DNA from: Neocallimastix lanati (nom. inval.)
Taxonomy: Eukaryota; Neocallimastigomycota; Neocallimastigomycetes; Neocallimastigales; Neocallimastigaceae
Assembly (NCBI GenBank): GCA_016946835.1
Contig: JACVTC010000012.1
Coordinates: forward strand, 540,001 to 604,000
Length of the DNA stretch: 64,000 nt
Reading direction: 5' to 3'
In this document: in pieces, positions 39,413 to 50,454 of the stretch
How positions within the stretch are numbered: position 1 is the stretch's first letter
Layout of the letters: each line of letters begins with the position of its first letter
Translations under genes and position numbers: made by a program
Notes under the pieces: generated by a model
What the model was told of the DNA's origin: nothing
What the model saw: only the letters and a program-made list of their open reading frames with translations
Databases searched by the model: none

Positions 39413-40267
39413 ATGAAGATTTTGGAATTAGAAGAGCTACTTCCTAGATTGGACGAAAACTTGAAGGACGTGGACTCTTGGGGAGACGAGTTTATTCGAA
39501 TAATGAAACTAGCCAACATTACTAGTCCTTCTAGTATTCATACTTGGGCCATGGAATGCACAGAAGGGAAACTCAGAGGAGTTTTACAGGAGCTTGTGAC
39601 TACTGATCAAGAAGGAAATGAAGTCTACCCATCGTTTCAAGAAATAAAGAAAGCGTTAGAAGACGCAATGGAAATAACCCCTCAAGAGAAGTGCAAAAGA
39701 CTTCAGAAGATGGTTATTCAAAAAGGAGAGTCTATTAAAAATTTTAATTGGAGGTATAAAAAGCTATACAATAATCTTAGTAAACTTTATCAGACCTTTA
39801 TAACCGTAGACGACTATATCGATTCCATAGCTTACAGACCTTACGCAAGAGCTCAAGTAATAACGCAAAGGTGTGAAGATCTTGAAGAGGCATTCGAAGA
39901 AGCAGAACTCGCTGAGAGAGCCGAAGAAAGAAGGAATAAAAGAAATGAAACTATCATGACAGCCGTATATACTAATCAAAGTTCTAGGCTAGATAAATTT
40001 ATAAACAAAAATCATCCATTCAAACAATTTGGAATCAATAATCATCAACAGAATGATAATATAAACTATTATGGTAAAAACAGTAAAGCAAATCAAAAAT
40101 TTAAAAATAATTCTGTAATTTCCAAGAAACCATCAAAGGAGTTAAAATGCTTTAAATGTAACCAAATTGGACATGTAATTAGACAGTGTCCATATAGTTA
40201 TAAAGAGTTAGCCGAAATGGAAGAATCTGGAAAGTTGACAACTGAAAATAACTCTTTAAACTATTAA
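39413..40267 (+). CDS. gag: Gag (capsid/nucleocapsid) of the gypsy element
   Basis: 284 residues from the ATG at 39413 to TAA at 40265. The capsid-like helical region is residues ~1-180, with the RETROTRANS_GAG-type core around IHTWAMECTEGKLRGVLQEL and FQEIKKALEDAM. Near the C-terminus is one CCHC zinc knuckle, CFKCNQIGHVIRQC (about residues 246-259), for RNA binding. GC content is visibly higher than in the flanks, typical of the element's coding part. The stop codon is preceded by T TTA AAC, a canonical -1 slippery site, and overlaps ATG in the next frame (TAATG). It appears intact. Confidence 0.93.
   Translation: MKILELEELLPRLDENLKDVDSWGDEFIRIMKLANITSPSSIHTWAMECTEGKLRGVLQELVTTDQEGNEVYPSFQEIKKALEDAMEITPQEKCKRLQKMVIQKGESIKNFNWRYKKLYNNLSKLYQTFITVDDYIDSIAYRPYARAQVITQRCEDLEEAFEEAELAERAEERRNKRNETIMTAVYTNQSSRLDKFINKNHPFKQFGINNHQQNDNINYYGKNSKANQKFKNNSVISKKPSKELKCFKCNQIGHVIRQCPYSYKELAEMEESGKLTTENNSLNY
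40255..40261 (+). promoter_or_regulatory. candidate -1 ribosomal frameshift site, Gag to Pro
   Basis: Slippery heptamer T TTA AAC in the Gag frame, followed by TAT and the stop TAA. Slipping back one base enters the protease frame directly (next codons CTA TTA ATG). Alternatively the TAATG overlap could allow termination-reinitiation. Confidence 0.75.
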
Positions 40268-41577
40268 TGGGAAGAAGGAAAACTTCCACTAATCAAACCA
40301 ATAATTTAAAACTAGACGTAATAGCCGTAGCCGCAAGAAACGCAAAAGATAAGCAGAAATATCAACCTTATGAGAAATTACAAAAATTAACAACCTTAAG
40401 GGATAATCCAATTCCAATACCAGTTCCAACAAATAGGAAAGAAAATAATTTAAAAAAAACCAACAATAAAATAGTGATAGAAGAAAAACAAAATGATTCT
40501 AATACAAATGAAAATACTGAAAAATTGAAAGAAATTGATCTATCAGTAATTGCTCAACCTTCAATAAACAAATCAAAAAGGGACTCGAAAGAACAAAGAA
40601 ATAAAGATATATATCAAGAAGCAAAAGTAATGAATGAATCCAACTTAAATGAAAAAGACTCTTTCTCAAAAGGTAAACCAAATTCTAAGCAAAAACATAT
40701 AGCAATGTTAGAACCGCAACATGAATATGATATAAATACAGATTTAAATTCAATAACAGCGAACATTACATTTGCACAGTTGTTGGATATTAGTCCAAAA
40801 CTACGCTCTCAATTAACTAAAGCTTTAAAGTTAAAAAATGTCCAATGTGATGATAAAATGGAAGAAGTCATTTTATCAGCCATATCCAAAGATGACATTG
40901 CAACATGTGAATGTTATATCAACGGTAGAAAGGGTAGTGCATTTTTAGACACGTGTGCAAGTATTAATATAATTTCAAGAAAATTTTTAAAGAATTTAGG
41001 AACTTTGAAACCTTTTGGTTACACTACTAATAATATCATACAAATCACTACAAAAACTAGCATTTCTTCTGAACTTTACTTATTAAAAGTTGAAATTGGA
41101 AAATTGTGTATTCAAGACATATTCAGAGTAATTGATTATGAACAAGACTTATTTGATGTACTTATAGGCTACAAAACTTTAAAAGAAAATAATTTATTTA
41201 TAAATCCAATCAATAATTATTTATGTCAAATGAATGAAAATGAAAGTTTTAAGAAAATAGTATTATTATCAAATGATACAAATGATTCAAACTGTATCGA
41301 AAAAGATAATGAAGACAACTTTGACAATGATTCTATGCTATTTTGTTTTATCAATAAAATTAATACGCCTAATGAAGTCAATAAAAAATCAGCAACTAAC
41401 ACTAAAATTGATGAACCTATAACAATGGAAATGAAAAATGATGATACAGAATCCAAACAAGATAATGAGGAAAACAATATAGGAACAAAAAACATTTCTA
41501 ATGAAAAAAGAAACTTGGTTATGCAAATAATAGATGAGAGCCCATCGTTTATTAGGAAAAATTTAAAAAATTATTGA
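40267..41577 (+). CDS. Pro-containing polyprotein segment of the gypsy element
   Basis: 436 codons in the -1 frame relative to Gag, ending in TGA at 41575. The first ~160 residues are Lys/Asn-rich and disordered. ITFAQLLDISPKLRSQL (about residues 167-183) precedes the protease, a pairing I know from fungal gypsy elements. The aspartic protease active site reads FLDTCASINIIS (Asp228), with Cys where DTG/DSG has Gly. The remainder to the stop is acidic linker. It has no strong independent start context, so expression by frameshift from Gag is the likely route. The end carries T TTA AAA seven bases before the stop. It appears intact. Confidence 0.88.
   Translation: MGRRKTSTNQTNNLKLDVIAVAARNAKDKQKYQPYEKLQKLTTLRDNPIPIPVPTNRKENNLKKTNNKIVIEEKQNDSNTNENTEKLKEIDLSVIAQPSINKSKRDSKEQRNKDIYQEAKVMNESNLNEKDSFSKGKPNSKQKHIAMLEPQHEYDINTDLNSITANITFAQLLDISPKLRSQLTKALKLKNVQCDDKMEEVILSAISKDDIATCECYINGRKGSAFLDTCASINIISRKFLKNLGTLKPFGYTTNNIIQITTKTSISSELYLLKVEIGKLCIQDIFRVIDYEQDLFDVLIGYKTLKENNLFINPINNYLCQMNENESFKKIVLLSNDTNDSNCIEKDNEDNFDNDSMLFCFINKINTPNEVNKKSATNTKIDEPITMEMKNDDTESKQDNEENNIGTKNISNEKRNLVMQIIDESPSFIRKNLKNY
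41562..41568 (+). promoter_or_regulatory. candidate -1 ribosomal frameshift site, Pro to Pol
   Basis: Slippery heptamer T TTA AAA in the Pro frame, followed by AAT TAT TGA. A -1 slip enters the RT frame, which is open across the site. The RT frame has no ATG near its beginning (the first open codon is TTG at 41574), which argues against independent initiation. Confidence 0.78.
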
Positions 41578-44164
41578 AAAACAACATAGAAATCTTAGCT
41601 ATCAAAATTGATGAATTGGGAAGAACAAAGCTATTACCACACTCTATTCAAATTAAAGAAAATACAACTCCAATAAAACAAAAATGTTACAGACTATCAA
41701 AGATTCAAGCGCAAGCACTTAAAAAAGAAATTATAAAATTACTACGAAATAAAATAATAGAGCCTTCCTGTTCTCCATGGTCCTCACCTGTAATTCTTGT
41801 TCTAAAGAAAAATAATAAATGGAGAATGTGTATCGACTTCAGGAAATTGAATAATGTTACCATAAAAGACGCCTATTCATTGCCATTAATAGATGATATT
41901 CTTTTTTCTATAGGGAAAAATGTAAAGATTTTTACGACACTTGATTTATTCTCCGGGTTTCATCAAATCCCGATGAACCTTGAAGACATCCCAAAAACTT
42001 CTTTCACTACGATGTATGGGAATTACCAATTTAAAGTTATGCCTTTCGGACTCTGCAACGCCCCAGGAACCTTTCAACGCGAAATGAATAGGATATTCCT
42101 TCCTCTAATTGGAAAATGCATGTTTATTTACATTGATGATTTGATTATATTCTCTACCAGTCTCGAAGATCATATTTCAGATCTTAATAAAGTTTTTCAA
42201 ATTATAAAAGAAAACGGTCTAAAAATCAATCTTGAAAAATGTAAGTTTTTTAAAGAATCCGTCGAATTATTAGGTCACACTGTCTCAATCAATGGAGTCT
42301 CTCCTATTCCTTCAAAGACTAAGGTAATTTTTGAATGGCTTCCACCGTCAAACATTAACCAGTTACAATCCTTCTTAGGAGCCGTAGGATATAACCGAAA
42401 GTTTATTTTTAATTTCGCATCAATCGCTAAACCTCTTTTTAAACTTTTAAAGAAAGGAGTGAAGTTTTCATGGGGGGAGAAAGAAAAAGAAAGTTTTGAA
42501 GAATTAAAAAACCGTTTGATTACTGCACCTATTTTATCGATGCCCGATTTTGATAAACAATTTATCATACGAACCGACGCCTCGTTTGATGGAATAGGCG
42601 GAGTACTGTTACAAAAGGACGATGCTGGAAATGAGAAACCTATTCATTTTATAAGCCGTTCTTTGAAGCCAGCAGAAAAAAATTATGGAATCACTGACTT
42701 GGAAGGAACAGCCGCTTTTTATTGTGTTAAAAAATTTAAACCTTATATTTCTGGAAACAAACAAGAAACGTTACTCTTCACCGACCACAAGCCATTAATA
42801 GGACTTTTTAAAAATAAGGAAACAATGAACTCTCGACAAACAAGATGGGTTCTACTTCTCTCTATGTTAAAGGTAAATATAATTTACGAACCAGGGAAGA
42901 AAAATGTCATAGCAGACGCGTTATCCAGGATGAGAATGAAAAATGAAGAAGTAGTAGCAACCTTATTGTCTGACTTGAACATTAATATTGACAACAAACT
43001 AATTAGTAAATTCAATGATAAATTTATCAAGGTTAATAACGAGGAATATTTTGTTAATCAAGGATCTCTAAGAAAAGTTATAAAAGAAGATAAACAAAAA
43101 ATTAAATTAATTCTCGAGGCACACAGGATTGGACATGAAGGGGTATTCAAGACTTATAACCGACTGAAGAGAGACTATTACTGGGTAAACATGATATTAG
43201 ATGTTAAGTATTTTGTTAGTACATGCAAAAATGTCAGTTATTTAAACCGCAGACTTTTAATACTCAAACGGAGAATATTCCCACAAAACCGGGCTTACCT
43301 TTCACTGTAGTAGGATTGGATATCGTAGGGCCATTACCGGTAACAGAAAAAGGAAATCAGTATATTATAGTCTTAGTAGACTACTTAACAAAGTGGGTAG
43401 AAGCTGAGCCCACTGGTACCATTGATTCAAATGATGTAATATTTTTCTTAACTAAGGTGTTTTCGAGACACAGTATACCAGAAATTTTAATAACAGACAA
43501 TGGTCCTCAATTCCGTTCAGACAAAACTAAAGCCTACCTAGATCTTTATGGAGTCTATGTAAAATATATTTCTGTTTATCATCCTGAATCAAATGGAATG
43601 GTAGAAAACAGAAATAAAGAGATTGGGAAATACCTTAGGATATTATGCAATAATAATACACATAAATGGGACGAAATACTTCCTAGTGCTCTTTGGGCCC
43701 TCAGAACCTGTAAAAATGAGTCAACTAAGTTCTCCAGCTTCGAACTTTTATACGGTCGTCGAGACTTCCAACCCTTTGAGTTAACTATCAATTTAGACAA
43801 GAAAGAAGAATATGAGAGTGAAGAAGAATACCTTATTAGGAAGTTTACTAGACATCACTTATGGATTAAAGAAGCTATAGAAAATATTCAAACTGCCAAT
43901 AAGTTATGGGAAGACAGAAGAAACCAAATGAAGCGATTAAAAGCAGAATATAAACCAGGAGAACTAGTTTTGATTAGAACAATTAATAGGTAAAAACTTG
44001 AACCTTTCTTTGTAGGACCTCTAAAAATAGTAAAGCAACAATATAATACAGTAATTTTATGCGACCCCATCACTAATGAAATTGCGAATAGAAATGTGCA
44101 TCTGAAAAATATAGTTCCGTACAAATTATGCGAAATTGAAACTTCTGGGACGAAGTCCAATTAA
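41568..44164 (+). pseudogene. pol: Pol (RT, RNase H, integrase) with one frameshift and one stop
   Basis: First open part 41568-43310. RT covers about residues 60-235 (WRMCIDFRKLN, DLFSGFHQIPM, MPFGLCNAPGTFQ and the catalytic YIDD at ~186-189). RNase H is at ~330-450 (TDASFDGIGG, DLEGTAAFYCVKKF, TDHKPL, NVIADALSR). The integrase zinc domain H..H..C begins at AHRIGHEG. At 43226-43230 a run of five A appears one base short of what the frame requires, so the rest of integrase lies in the frame of 43223-43993. That part contains the Asp of GLDIVGP, TDNGPQF and GMVENRN, giving DD35E spacing. TAA at 43991 then interrupts, and the C-terminal domain continues in the same frame to 44164 (EPFFVGPLKIVKQQ). 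Inactive as read. Confidence 0.9.
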
Positions 44165-44172
44165 AAAGGGGG
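44163..44172 (+). promoter_or_regulatory. polypurine tract of the gypsy element
   Basis: AAAAAGGGGG five bases before the 3' LTR. This is the expected plus-strand primer for reverse transcription. Confidence 0.85.
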
Positions 44173-44177
44173 CGTCA

Positions 44178-44909
44178 TGTTACGGAACTAGCCAAAATAC
44201 AATAAACTAATGATTTAAATTATACAATTCGAAATTATAATTAAATTTAATAACTTTATATGTTAATTAATTTAAACTATTTTTATAATTTCATAATTTT
44301 ATTTTTAATTTAAAATAATTATATAAATTATCAAATTAAATTGATTAATAACTAATTATTAAATAATTATTATTTTATTAAATTGATTAATGACTAATTA
44401 TTAAATAATTATTATTTTATTAAATTGATTAATGACTAATTATTAAATAATTATTATTTTATTAAATTGATTAATGACTAATTATTAAATAATTATTATT
44501 TTATATTAATTAAATTGATTTATTATTATATTTAATTATTAATTATATTAAAATGTTTTAAGAATTATATTATCGAAAATATTATCAATAATTTTATTGT
44601 TAAATTTATTAATTTTATCATTATTAATATTTTGTCATTAAAAATAATATTAATTATATTAATATTAATATTTTTATTATTAAAATAACTTTTAAAAAAT
44701 ATTATTAAAATCACATGTAATAATTAATTCTAATAAGAATTAAAATAATTATAAAATTCATGTAGTAAAAAAAAAAAAAATATAAAAGAAAAAGAAAATA
44801 CTTAATAAAAAATTTAAGAGTTAATAAAAGATAAAAAAAAGAAAATCTAATTATTAAGAATATATTATTTTTGAAAATAAAAATTTAAATTATTCGAAAT
44901 CCTGCAACA
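44178..44909 (+). repeat. 3' LTR of the gypsy element
   Basis: 732 bp, nearly identical to the 5' LTR. It ends CCTGCAACA and is followed by TTCA and then directly by the family A LTR. Confidence 0.92.
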
Positions 44910-44913
44910 TTCA

Positions 44914-45834
44914 TGATACGGGGTGTTACTAAATACCTTGTATTTCCTATTAAATACTCTTAATAATAATAAAATAAAAACTATTATTAAAATTATTATT
45001 AAAGTCTTTTATTAATATCAAATCTAATTAAAATTATTATTAAATATTCTTATAAATTTCTTTTATTAATATTAAATATAACAAAAATTATTATTAAATA
45101 TTCTTATTAATTTCTTTTATTAATATTAAATATAACAAAAATTATTATTAAATAATCTTATTAAAAATTATATAATATTTAAATCATTACTAATTCTTAT
45201 TTTTATATTAAGAATAATAAAAACCTATTTCAATAAATATTTGATTTAAAATACAGAATTATAAGTTTCTGTATAATATTTTCTAAACCTTTGAAATAAA
45301 ATAAAAATAAATCAAAAATCAAAAATAAATTAAATCTTTATTAAAATAAAAATGAACTAAAATACAGAAGAATTTCAATAATAAAAAAGATCTAAAATAC
45401 AGAAAATATCAATTCTGTATAATTCTCTCTCTGAAAACAATATCAAGAAGAAGCTACCGCCCGGAATGCCCTTCGTGATACAATCTCTAAATTAATTTTT
45501 ATATTTTAATTTAATAAATGTTATTTTTTTTTTTAAAAAAAAATAATTTAAAATAATAGTTAAAAATTAAAATAAAATAGTTATAATAGTATAATAGTTT
45601 TTTTATAAAGAATATATTAATAATAAATAAAATGTATTAAAATAAAAGTATAAAAAGAAGAATAAATTTCTTTCTTTTTAATACTGGGAACAAATAATTT
45701 TAATTTTAAATTTAAATAAAGAATATTTTAAAATTTAATTTTTTTTCTTGTTTCCAAATTTATTTTTATAGTTATGTGTTAATATTTATTTTTTAGTTTT
45801 TATTATCTTAGTGTTTCAACCCCAGCCCGTATCA
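44914..45834 (+). mobile_element. solo LTR, family A (921 bp), target duplication TTCA
   Basis: TGATACGGGGTGTTACTAAA at the start and CCCAGCCCGTATCA at the end. TTCA precedes (44910-44913) and follows (45835-45838). It contains the conserved block CTACCGCCCGGAATGCCCTT at about 45455. It shares its left TTCA with the gypsy element, so two different elements used the same position in front of tRNA-Ile copy 3. Confidence 0.8.
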
Positions 45835-45840
45835 TTCAGA

Positions 45841-45889
45841 TGTAAGAATCTATAATTATTTTTAAATAAAATAATTATATTTTCTTAGT
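45841..45889 (+). mobile_element. 5' fragment of a family G LTR
   Basis: TGTAAGAATCTATAATTATT and onward is the reverse complement of the right end of the LTR at 31733-32733. It is cut after 49 bases by the family E LTR. Confidence 0.6.
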
Positions 45890-47049
45890 TGTCATGAATA
45901 CTAGTGGATTTGAGGTTAAAATTCACAATTAGATTAATTGAAATTTAATTTCGTTATTGACAAAAATTATTTTAATTCGATTTTAATTATAAAAATAATT
46001 ATTAGAAACATTAAATAATCAGGAACCAAAGGGTTTGGACTTATTTATTAAAGATAATTTAATTTATTTTAACCCTTAAGAATTTGATAAAAATAACTTG
46101 AAGAAAAACAACAATAACTCGACAAATAATGGAAATATTATATTGATATTCACGACAAAATTATATTCATTAGAAAGCTACGAACGAGAACTACAACATA
46201 TGTTAAAATCAACCTTATTGGACAACTAGATAACAAGATATTGGACTTTAAAGAAAATTTAAATGTAAAAAAATAATTTAATTATTTAATTAAGACCCTA
46301 AATTATTAATTAAGAAATTTATATTAAATAAAATCTCTTAACTTGGAAATTATATTATTAATTTTTATTATTAATCAAAAATACAGAATTAGTTATTAGT
46401 AATAGTTTTATAATATTTTAAATAAGTCTATAAGTTTTATATATTTTATTATATTATTTTTATTCAATTAATTTCTAAAAGATTCAAAGGAATTCTTTAT
46501 CATTCTAAAGATTTCCGAAAGAGAATTTTTAATTAGTTTTAATATTTTATTTTATTTTATTTTATATTTTATTATTAAATTAGTTTTATTATTAAATTGT
46601 TTTATGAATAATTATATAGTTATTTTATTAAAAGATTCTTATCAATATTATTTTATTATTATATTTTATATAGTTTATATACATGTATGAATATATTAAG
46701 ATTAGAATGTATTATTTAATTATATTATTAATTATTATTTTAGTTTAGTATAAAAAGGATTTGAAATTCCATATTTTGAATTCTTTGTAAGATTATTAAC
46801 TCATAACTATTAACATAAAGTTAATGAATTAATTACAACAATAAAAAATTCTTTATACTAATCTCAGTTAAAATTTATTATTAAAATATATATTAAATAA
46901 AGTTCTAATAAAACATAAATCTTAAATATTGAAATCTTAGTTATAAAACTCTGTGTGTGTTATTTATTATTTAAATTTAATTAAATTTTTATAATTAATA
47001 AGAACATCTTGACCTGACCAACTTAACCCAAACTAGGAAAGATATAGCA
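45890..47049 (+). mobile_element. LTR, family E (1160 bp)
   Basis: It begins TGTCATGAATACTAGTGGAT and ends GATATAGCA, homologous to 33320-34548. TATAAAAAGG lies at 46749 and GTAAGATT at 46787-46794. AATCTTAC sits three bases beyond the LTR end (47052-47059). The same arrangement occurs in the other full copy. Confidence 0.65.
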
Positions 47050-47428
47050 AGAATCTTACCTAATCAATCAATATAACTTTACAATTAAGAAAATCTAGAA
47101 ATAGAAACAACATTAATCCATAAAAAGATAAATTAAAAAAAAATTTTTTAATTTAAAATAGAAATAGAAATAAATAATTTTTTTTAACAACCAACGTTTT
47201 TTTCAAAATAGTAAAAATTGATCAAAAATAATTTAAATGTAAAATTGAGATCAATGAGATCTCAAAATTGAAATTACTAAAAATTAATAAAGATAATTTG
47301 AAACTAAAATAAATCTGATTTTTTTAAATTAGTGTTTAAAATAGTTATATTTTTGCAAATTGTTATTTCTTACTAATATCAAGATAATTAATTGTAAATT
47401 GAGAATTTCTTTTGTAACGTACCATTAA
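47050..47428. other. truncated internal region following family E LTR
   Basis: Starts with AGAATCTTACCTAATCAATC and continues as A/T-rich sequence with no recognisable gag or pol. It includes ATCAATGAGATCTCAAAATT. It is probably the remnant of a leader, ended by the family B LTR at 47429. Confidence 0.4.
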
Positions 47429-48084
47429 TGATACGGTACCACTATAAAAATAAGATTTAGGTAGGAAATTTAGGTTAGAAATATTGTATAAATATTATTA
47501 GTTATAATAATTAAAATAATTTATATATAGTTATTCAAATAATTATTTTTAAAAGAATGGTTAATTCTTTTATCATAATTAAAATAGATAAATTATATTA
47601 TTAATGATTCTATTATTATGATAATAAATTAATTCATCATTATTATTAATAAGTTTTATTTTATATTTTAAATATTATTTTGAGAATTATATAGTTTTAG
47701 GAATTATATTATAAATATTGATAATTATATTTTATTTAGGAAATATATTTTAAATATTAATAGTTAAATATAATTAATAATGAAATTGTAGTTTTAAATA
47801 AAGTTATTAGGAAATTAATAGTTTAAGAGATATGTTTAATAAAAATATAATATTAAATAATTATTTTAACAATTATATAAAATTAAGAGAATGTAATAAT
47901 AAATATTTATATATGTAAAGATAAAATAATAAAAATAAATAAAAATAAAAAATTATTATAAAACATTATTATTATAAATTATTTTCTTATATTTATTAGA
48001 ATATATTATCGTTTCATAATTCCTTAGAGAAACGACCAACTAAATTAATAATTCGATATGGAATATTTTAAATGTTCTGTATCA
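47429..48084 (+). mobile_element. solo LTR, family B (656 bp), target duplication TTAA
   Basis: TGATACGGTACCACTATAAA to TTCTGTATCA, flanked by TTAA on both sides (47425-47428, 48085-48088). It includes ATTAGAATATATTATCG and a CATAATTCCTTA segment typical of the family. Confidence 0.75.
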
Positions 48085-48088
48085 TTAA

Positions 48089-48535
48089 TGATACGTGACC
48101 ACTATAAAAATGGTATTTAAGTAGATTCTTTAGGTTAAAGAAATACTTAAATATTATTGGTCAATAATAATTTTATAATAATATATATAGTTTTAGAATA
48201 ATAATTATTAAACGGAGAATTCTTTAATTTATAAGTTTATACTTATGATAAATTAATTCACATAATAGCTATTTTTATATTTTATTTTAGTATAGTTAAA
48301 AAGAAATATGATATATATTTGAGATAATTAATTATAATATTTATATGAGTAATAATAATAGTTGATGTAATAATTAATAATTAATAATAAATATTAAAGA
48401 TATATTTATTACTTTATTATGTACTATTGTATATGTTATTTCTATTTAATTTTCTATTTAATATTAGAATATATTATTTTGTCATAATTCCTTATTGTCA
48501 TTGCCAATAAATAAATATTAATTTAGATACATAAA
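48089..48535 (+). mobile_element. truncated family B-like LTR
   Basis: It begins TGATACGTGACCACTATAAA directly after the TTAA of the preceding LTR. Homology to other B copies runs to TAATTTAGATAC near 48530 and then stops, so the 3' terminus is missing. Confidence 0.6.
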
Positions 48536-50440
48536 TAATTTATTTATAAAAATTAATAAAGATGAATAATATTATTTAACATTATAATTAAATAAATATA
48601 AAATAAAATAGTTTAATAAAATTATAAAATTTAGCTATAATTTAAGATAGTTTAAAAATATTATAATAAATTAATAGTAAAAATAAATTATTCTATAAAA
48701 TCATATACTAAATAATTAATAATTAATAAAAATTTATTATATATATATTATTATTAAAAGTTAATAATTATTTAATTACACATTAAATGAATATTTTATT
48801 AAATTTTTACTATTAAATTTTTATTATTAATTTAGTTAATAAAATAATTCATAATTATTAGAATAGTTATTAAACTAGAAAATAATATTAAATAATAATA
48901 AATAATAAATAGTGATAAATAATAAATAATAATAAAAAAAAAATAATAAATAATAGTATTAAATAATAAAATATAAAATAATCTTGATAAGCAATTACCA
49001 CTTTTAGTTAATTTCTAAATTAAGGTAATTGTTACTTTTTATCATTTTTTGTTAAGGAATGAATAAATAATGTTAATTCTGTTATTTCCCATAAAAATAA
49101 CTTAACCACTATATTTAAATTATTTATTTCCTTACATTGAGAACTTTTCTATGTCCTATTACTTCCAAATTATTACTATTTGTTCAGTTTATTATTACTA
49201 ATATCAATTCTTTATCAATATCAATACTTTATTATTAAAATCTATACTATATTATTAATATCAATATTATTATTAATATTTAGTTTTATTAATATTATCT
49301 ATTTTATCAATATTTTATTATTAAAGAAAATTCTATTTTACAAATATTACTAATACAGATAATTTATTACTATTAAAATTAATATAATTACTAATATTTA
49401 AAAATGAAAATGCAATTATAAATAATTGTAAATCTGTTGAAAATACGGATTTAGAACTTTGTAAATAAAATGACACTATAACTATTGATATACTATAGAA
49501 AATATAAAATCAGAAATGAAAAAAATTCATAAAATATGAAGACTTTGAACATTGGTATAATGATTATAAAAGCTATAATGGTGATAAAATTCATAATACT
49601 ATAGTTTTTTTTTTTTAATTATCAAAGAGATAATTAAATATAATAATTAGGAAAACATGTTTAATTTTAATATAGTATTAAAAAAAAAGATAAAATTATT
49701 ATTTTTACTTTATTTATTTAGATATTTTTATACTCTCTATGTATATATATATTATATATATTTAAATGGAAAGAATAAATTTAGATAATTTCTTTTTTTT
49801 TTTTTTTATATTTGATACTCATATATAAATATTAATTAATTAATTATTCTAAATTTATATATGTGTGTGTTTTAATTATTTATTACAAATATATTTATTT
49901 ATATATTTATATATATGTAAATTTTTTTTTAAATAATCTTAAAAAAACTAGAAATTAGAATAAAATATAAAATATAAAAAAATGATTTATTATAATTATC
50001 TATGTATATATATATATAATCATGAATTTTTTTTATATAATGATTTATTGAAATTATATATATATATATATATATATATAGATAGATATTAGTTAATTTA
50101 GGTTAACAATAATTGATTTATATTGAAAAAGAAATAAAAAGAACAACTTTATGAAATTATCGTTATAAAATTATAAATTATTACAAATAATGTTCAAAAA
50201 TTGAACTTTATCATTTTTTATTAATTTTTTAGTATTGAAGAAGATCTGTAAGGAGAATCATTACAATTTTCAATTAATAATTTTAATGTATTAAAGGAAA
50301 TAAAACCTTTTATATATATATATTTTTAAAACAATATAATTTTTTTTCTTATTTATTTTTATAGATATCATTTATTAAATTTTTAATATTTCATTGTTTC
50401 TATAATTAATATCATTCATAAATTATACATTATTATATAA
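48536..50440. other. AT-rich region with minor coding remnants
   Basis: Mostly A/T-rich with no gene. An 86-bp hairpin repeat lies at 49050-49135. Around 49390-49600 a short stretch reads like decayed coding sequence (YEDFEHWYNDYKSYNGDKIH in one frame), but too little remains to assign. TA-rich microsatellites occur at 49745-49760 and 50057-50081. Confidence 0.4.
49050..49135. repeat. 86-bp hairpin repeat, copy 2
   Basis: Near-identical to 37721-37806; starts TGTTAAGGAATGAATAAATA and ends TTTATTTCCTTAC. The two copies differ at a handful of positions in the loop side. Confidence 0.75.
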
Positions 50441-50454
50441 TTTTTTTAATCTAA

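Larger units (their letters stand above)
38550..44909 (+). mobile_element. Ty3/gypsy LTR retrotransposon, 6.36 kb, nearly complete
   Basis: 5' LTR 38550-39278 and 3' LTR 44178-44909, with TGTTACGGAAC..CCTGCAACA ends. They differ at about four bases plus a 3-base poly(A) indel, so the insertion is recent. TTCA (38546-38549 and 44910-44913) is a plausible 4-bp target duplication. Order: LTR, primer binding site, Gag, protease, RT, RNase H, integrase, polypurine tract, LTR. That order (integrase last) is Ty3/gypsy (Metaviridae). It lies 15 bp upstream of tRNA-Ile copy 3, as yeast Ty3 does. Pol carries a frameshift and a stop, so this copy is probably not autonomous. Confidence 0.95.
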
